Source: Tritrichomonas musculus
Taxonomy: Eukaryota; Parabasalia; Tritrichomonadida; Tritrichomonadidae
Length of the DNA stretch: 29,464 bases
NCBI GenBank assembly: GCA_039105265.1
Contig: JAPFFF010000236.1
Location: 1 to 29,464 of the forward strand
Direction of reading: 5' to 3'
Numbering within the stretch: the first letter of the stretch is position 1; every line of letters starts with the position of its first letter. The notes under the pieces were generated by a model that had not been told where the DNA came from, ran no database searches, and saw nothing but the letters and a program-made list of their open reading frames with translations. Of the stretch, positions 25,654-29,464 are shown piece by piece. The translations under genes were made by a program, and so were the position numbers.

Positions 25654-28600
25654 TTATAAATTAATGTTTTTACCGTATTTTATTTTTCTTTTTGTTATAG
25701 CTTCAACATAATCATCTTTATTGATTTTATTTTTCTTCAATGATACTCCTTTTAATTTCATTGACTTTGTTTGTCCATTATTATTAAATATTGTATAACA
25801 TTTACTACATAATGCAATTTGATTATCACCATATTTTTCAACACAACATCCTAATAATTTCTTTGTATCTTCTATCGTATTTATGTTAGGATTAGGTAGA
25901 AATTTGTAAGCATTTTTATCCCAAAATTCTTGATTTTTGATGACAAATTTGAATTCTTGTTCAACACTTTCTTTACTATAACCAGAAACACTGAAATATA
26001 TACTATCAGTTTCACAAGTATTAACATGAATCTTTTTCATATCTAATGCTTTATTAAGAAAATCGTAATAGAATACAAGATAGAAGTATTTAGCATTATC
26101 AAGAGTAAAGAAAGCTTCTTGTAAAGGAGTATTACATTTAAAATGTTTAGGTTGTTGTTGTATTAAATAACAATCATCATTAATCTCAATACCGTTAATA
26201 TAACTATCAGATATTATTGCACTATAAGCTTTATCTTTATTACATATCTTAATCTTAGAAAAATTTTCAGAGTTAACTCCATCATATCCATAACTACCAT
26301 TCATACTAATCTTATAAAACTTCTCATTTCCCTTTTCTTTCTTTGAAATTATATCTTGTCGTTTTTTCATAAAAGTTGTTACAAATTCATGAAATTGATT
26401 ATGAGCTTCATATAAAGAAACAGATTTTATATCTTCTAATACTAAACCTTGATCTAATAAAAACCATAAATAATAGTTAGAAAATGTCATATACTGTCCA
26501 CAAGTATCTAATAATTGAGTTAATCTTCTTTCTTCTTTATTTAATGAGCTTAATTTATGTTCTTTCATATAATTATACATATAACTTCCTATTACATTTT
26601 CATCATTTTTTATTGTTATATTTCTTATAATAGGAGGAAAGTTTATAAAGTAATTAATCTTATTTTTAGGGCATATAAGTTTAACAGTTGCTATAAATAA
26701 ATATTTAGGATTAGGTTGATAACGATATTTAGAGAATATTATATTTGAACATTTTTTGTATATCTCTTTATTTTTATCACCATTTTCATCATATACTTCA
26801 AATCTTCTTATAAATGAACCGGGCATAAACATAACTCCTCCGTGATAATCAATAAAATCATGTTTAATAGAACTGAAAGCTGAAGGATATAAACTATTAA
26901 AATCAAGTCCTAAAATATGAGTTATTTTATTTTCAGTATCTTCACTTACTACTTTATTATCATTTGTATATCTAAATCTATTTATATATGTTTCACCCTT
27001 AATACAATATCTATGTAAAACATTTGATATTCCGCCTGTCATATTTTGCCGTAAATTATAATATTCTTTTTCATCTGTTACATTTGTTGGTAAATGATGT
27101 AATAAACAATATTTCTTTAATTGAATTCGCAATCTTGTTATTTTTTCATCTTTTCTATTACGTAAATTATTACATATTTTATAAGCTAGTTTACAGTTAC
27201 TTAATTCATGTCCTATACTATTATCAATTCTGTCTAATACAGGCTTATTATCATGAGTAAAATGTTCTTTACATAAATAACAATAACCTTCATTTTTGTA
27301 CATTTCTAAGAATTTTTGATAATCATTTTCTGAAACACAGTTTTCTATATTTCTCATTTTTGATTTTATTTTGATGTTATTGATATCATCATTCGTCAAT
27401 TTTGATATTTTTGATTCTAGTTTTGCATTATATAGCTCAACTTGTTTCTTATAATTTGCACATTTCTTAATCCACCATTTTAAACTAGGCTCAAATGTTG
27501 TAACTGTATTAACAATAGCATATTTAGCATTTACATCAAAATTTTTATAAGCTAAAGCATATTTGATACTTGTTGAACATTTTGATAAAGATAAATTAGA
27601 TATCATATCAACTTTATACTGTGCATTTTGATTTATTAAGTTATCTATAGGTTTAATCATCATTTCAACATCATTATCATTATAAGCTAACAAATATTCC
27701 CATCTATCTCTATAATTCTTACTATCTTTAACATATTCTTCATATTCTTCTTTTGTTAAAGGATTATTTTGATTAAGATAGCTATAGAAATCATTATAAG
27801 CAAAAGGTTCAGATTTAGATAAAACTTCATTATAATTTTCTGAATTAATAGCTTCATACGGAAAAACTCCTTTATTACTATTATCTAATCCTCCATAATC
27901 GATCCCGAATTGTTTTAATGTTCCACCTGCAGTAAAAGCTTGAGCATCAATAAACCTCAGTTTAGTATCATATTTATTAGATGATAAGATAAATTGTTTT
28001 AATGTTGTAGCTGTTCCGATTAAACTATTTTGTTCAATATACCAGTGACTAATATTAAGATATTGTTTAAATAAGTTACTGTCAAATTTTGATGAATTAA
28101 AACCGAATACAGTTATCACATTTAAGTTTTTGTCAATTTTGTTAAGAATTTTGATATCATTAATCTTAGTAAATGATTGTAAATATTGTATCCTATCATT
28201 ATAAATGTGTAATGATTGCTGAAATAAGAATTCTAACCAATCAATAATAAATTCTTTACTATCTCTTAAACAAAAATGTTTTGTTAATAATCCTTTAGCA
28301 GACTTAATACAAGATGAAACAGATATTGGTAGCAAATGAGAGTTTATGATAGTTGATTTAGTTGAATCATTTACATTTTTCTCCATAGTTTCAAAATCAT
28401 AAGTTATATAATAGATATTAGGTCTCCATTCAAGACCATAAGCTAAACAATATTCATAAACAGAATTATTAAGAATATGAGGACAATATGGTAAAGAGAC
28501 TCTTTTTGTAACAAATGATTTATGAAATTTACCATCACAAACCTTAATATGTGCTTTCATTCTATCACTATACTTTTTAAGATAAGCTTTTGATCTACAT

Positions 28601-29464
28601 TTAGGACAAATCAACCATTTTGTTAAAGATTCTACACAATTAGGTTTAATATACATAATATGAATTATAGATTTAAATGTAAATAGTAAAGCTGAATGAT
28701 AAATATCATTTTCATTATTTTTCCATATTTTTTTTATATCATATTGTTTTATTTTTTCATCATACTCATAAATATTGATGTTTAAATTATATTGTTTAGC
28801 TTCTTCTTTCATTTCATAATAATTAGTTCCTTGATAATTATCTAATATATTTTGTGCTTTTATTCTATCTTCATTCTTCATATTATTTGAGTATGATATT
28901 CCATACTTTTGTAATAATAATTGTTTAGCTATTTGTGTTCTTCTTTTAACTAAAGCTTTCATTAAATCAGGATTCAAACAAATTGATAAAAATCTATACC
29001 AACAAAGTTTATCATCTATATTATCTGCTATTACTGATTTTGATTTAATAATTTCTTCAGGTAGACCTTCTATTTTCCCCGTTATTTTGATCATTCTTGA
29101 AACTGTAAATGATATTGATGAAACTATTGTTAATTTATTATTTGATGATGTTGTTTCATATGATGAAAGAGTTGATTCAATATAAAGTTTAACAAGATTA
29201 AGATCTTTAGTGTTTTTAATAATAATTGGTATAGATGATTGATAGTTTTTCCATCTTATTTCTCTAGCTTCATAAGTATAAGTTTCTTCTCTAGTTTCAA
29301 GATCTAAATTATAAGTTTCAAATATACCTGATAATTGAAAATGAATTTTAAAAGGTTTAAGCTCAGCTAGAAATACTTCTTGAAGTTTATCATAAATATC
29401 TTGTAATGAAGATATTTCATTGAAATAATAAATAATTATAGGCTTATTTTTACTAACATCATTT
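25654..29464 (-). CDS. polB: Polinton DNA polymerase B, 5' end outside window
   Basis: Protein-primed family B polymerase that would replicate the element. Counting from the ATG at 29094: OTU-like region with LCWYRF near 31 and IIHIMYI near 145; zinc finger CPKC...H..VC at 163-186; exonuclease motifs YDFET (232-236), FNSSKFD (332-338) and YNDND (471-475); an HNH-like zinc module CYLC...LDRIDN..GH...NC...CN at 604-642; palm motif A DFNSLYPS (731-738), motif B KISMNGSYGY (928-937), motif C TDSIYF (1029-1034) and KLKG near 1113. The frame is open upstream of that ATG for a further 123 codons to the window edge, in good protein-like sequence (FQLSGIFETYNLD), so the true start is outside. All polymerase and exonuclease motifs are readable; this copy looks intact. 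Confidence 0.9.
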   Translation of the reverse strand, partial: NDVSKNKPIIIYYFNEISSLQDIYDKLQEVFLAELKPFKIHFQLSGIFETYNLDLETREETYTYEAREIRWKNYQSSIPIIIKNTKDLNLVKLYIESTLSSYETTSSNNKLTIVSSISFTVSRMIKITGKIEGLPEEIIKSKSVIADNIDDKLCWYRFLSICLNPDLMKALVKRRTQIAKQLLLQKYGISYSNNMKNEDRIKAQNILDNYQGTNYYEMKEEAKQYNLNINIYEYDEKIKQYDIKKIWKNNENDIYHSALLFTFKSIIHIMYIKPNCVESLTKWLICPKCRSKAYLKKYSDRMKAHIKVCDGKFHKSFVTKRVSLPYCPHILNNSVYEYCLAYGLEWRPNIYYITYDFETMEKNVNDSTKSTIINSHLLPISVSSCIKSAKGLLTKHFCLRDSKEFIIDWLEFLFQQSLHIYNDRIQYLQSFTKINDIKILNKIDKNLNVITVFGFNSSKFDSNLFKQYLNISHWYIEQNSLIGTATTLKQFILSSNKYDTKLRFIDAQAFTAGGTLKQFGIDYGGLDNSNKGVFPYEAINSENYNEVLSKSEPFAYNDFYSYLNQNNPLTKEEYEEYVKDSKNYRDRWEYLLAYNDNDVEMMIKPIDNLINQNAQYKVDMISNLSLSKCSTSIKYALAYKNFDVNAKYAIVNTVTTFEPSLKWWIKKCANYKKQVELYNAKLESKISKLTNDDINNIKIKSKMRNIENCVSENDYQKFLEMYKNEGYCYLCKEHFTHDNKPVLDRIDNSIGHELSNCKLAYKICNNLRNRKDEKITRLRIQLKKYCLLHHLPTNVTDEKEYYNLRQNMTGGISNVLHRYCIKGETYINRFRYTNDNKVVSEDTENKITHILGLDFNSLYPSAFSSIKHDFIDYHGGVMFMPGSFIRRFEVYDENGDKNKEIYKKCSNIIFSKYRYQPNPKYLFIATVKLICPKNKINYFINFPPIIRNITIKNDENVIGSYMYNYMKEHKLSSLNKEERRLTQLLDTCGQYMTFSNYYLWFLLDQGLVLEDIKSVSLYEAHNQFHEFVTTFMKKRQDIISKKEKGNEKFYKISMNGSYGYDGVNSENFSKIKICNKDKAYSAIISDSYINGIEINDDCYLIQQQPKHFKCNTPLQEAFFTLDNAKYFYLVFYYDFLNKALDMKKIHVNTCETDSIYFSVSGYSKESVEQEFKFVIKNQEFWDKNAYKFLPNPNINTIEDTKKLLGCCVEKYGDNQIALCSKCYTIFNNNGQTKSMKLKGVSLKKNKINKDDYVEAITKRKIKYGKNINL

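Larger units (their letters stand above)
24361..29464 (-). mobile_element. second Polinton, AT-rich, partial
   Basis: A virus-like Polinton piece that runs out of the window on the right. It has a large family B polymerase on the minus strand, a small acidic coiled-coil gene on the plus strand converging on it, and one or two very small frames. No break is visible in the polymerase, so this copy looks whole as far as it can be seen, and is probably young. It is far more AT-rich than the capsid fragment and the left-hand Polinton. Integrase, ATPase and protease genes would lie outside. The left limit is uncertain. Confidence 0.65.

Overview
The window looks like nuclear DNA of a parabasalid protist (Trichomonas or Tritrichomonas type). 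The case rests on a combination: intronless genes in very AT-rich DNA, an asparagine-rich two-repeat Myb protein of the kind these organisms have in large numbers, TCA-type initiator motifs a few bases upstream of start codons, and Polinton (Maverick) remains at both ends. I cannot settle the species from sequence alone.

Layout. 1-7770: right-hand part of a broken Polinton, entering from outside the window. It carries a fibre-like coiled-coil protein, a duplicate of part of it, the exonuclease half of a family B DNA polymerase, a NUMOD4/HNH-like protein and an acidic protein, then 13-bp tandem repeats and a 70-bp palindrome. 7771-12869: five kilobases without a convincing gene, made of repeats: a 300-bp snap-back repeat, a 98-bp minisatellite, a block rich in GGACC/GGTCC, a 950-bp terminal-inverted-repeat element with an apparent 10-bp target duplication, a 28-bp tandem repeat and a 108-bp CGAT-rich palindrome. 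12870-19774: the host island. It holds a Myb protein (minus), a SEL1L/Hrd3-like ER membrane protein with a 17-copy 10-residue repeat (plus), a ubiquitin-like gene with a second ubiquitin-like domain beyond an in-frame TAA (minus), and the first half of an M20 carboxypeptidase (plus) that stops where foreign AT-rich DNA begins. 19775-22400: small transposons, namely a 340-bp element with TTAA at both ends, a Tc1-like DD34E transposase split by a frameshift, and a 108-bp hairpin element. 22400-24160: a Polinton capsid fragment. 24361-29464: a second, far more AT-rich Polinton piece with a small acidic coiled-coil gene and a long DNA polymerase whose frame is still open at the window edge.

How it fits together. 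The host genes do not form a pathway; the SEL1L-like protein (ER-associated degradation) and the ubiquitin-like protein touch the same broad process but nothing shows they cooperate. The dominant story is an island of host genes being invaded from both sides. The two polymerase-bearing Polinton pieces differ so much in base composition and sequence that they are probably two lineages. The items I would look at first are the 950-bp element, the tandem ubiquitin-like gene with its internal stop, and the polymerase at 25654-29464, in which an HNH-like zinc module lies between the exonuclease and palm domains.
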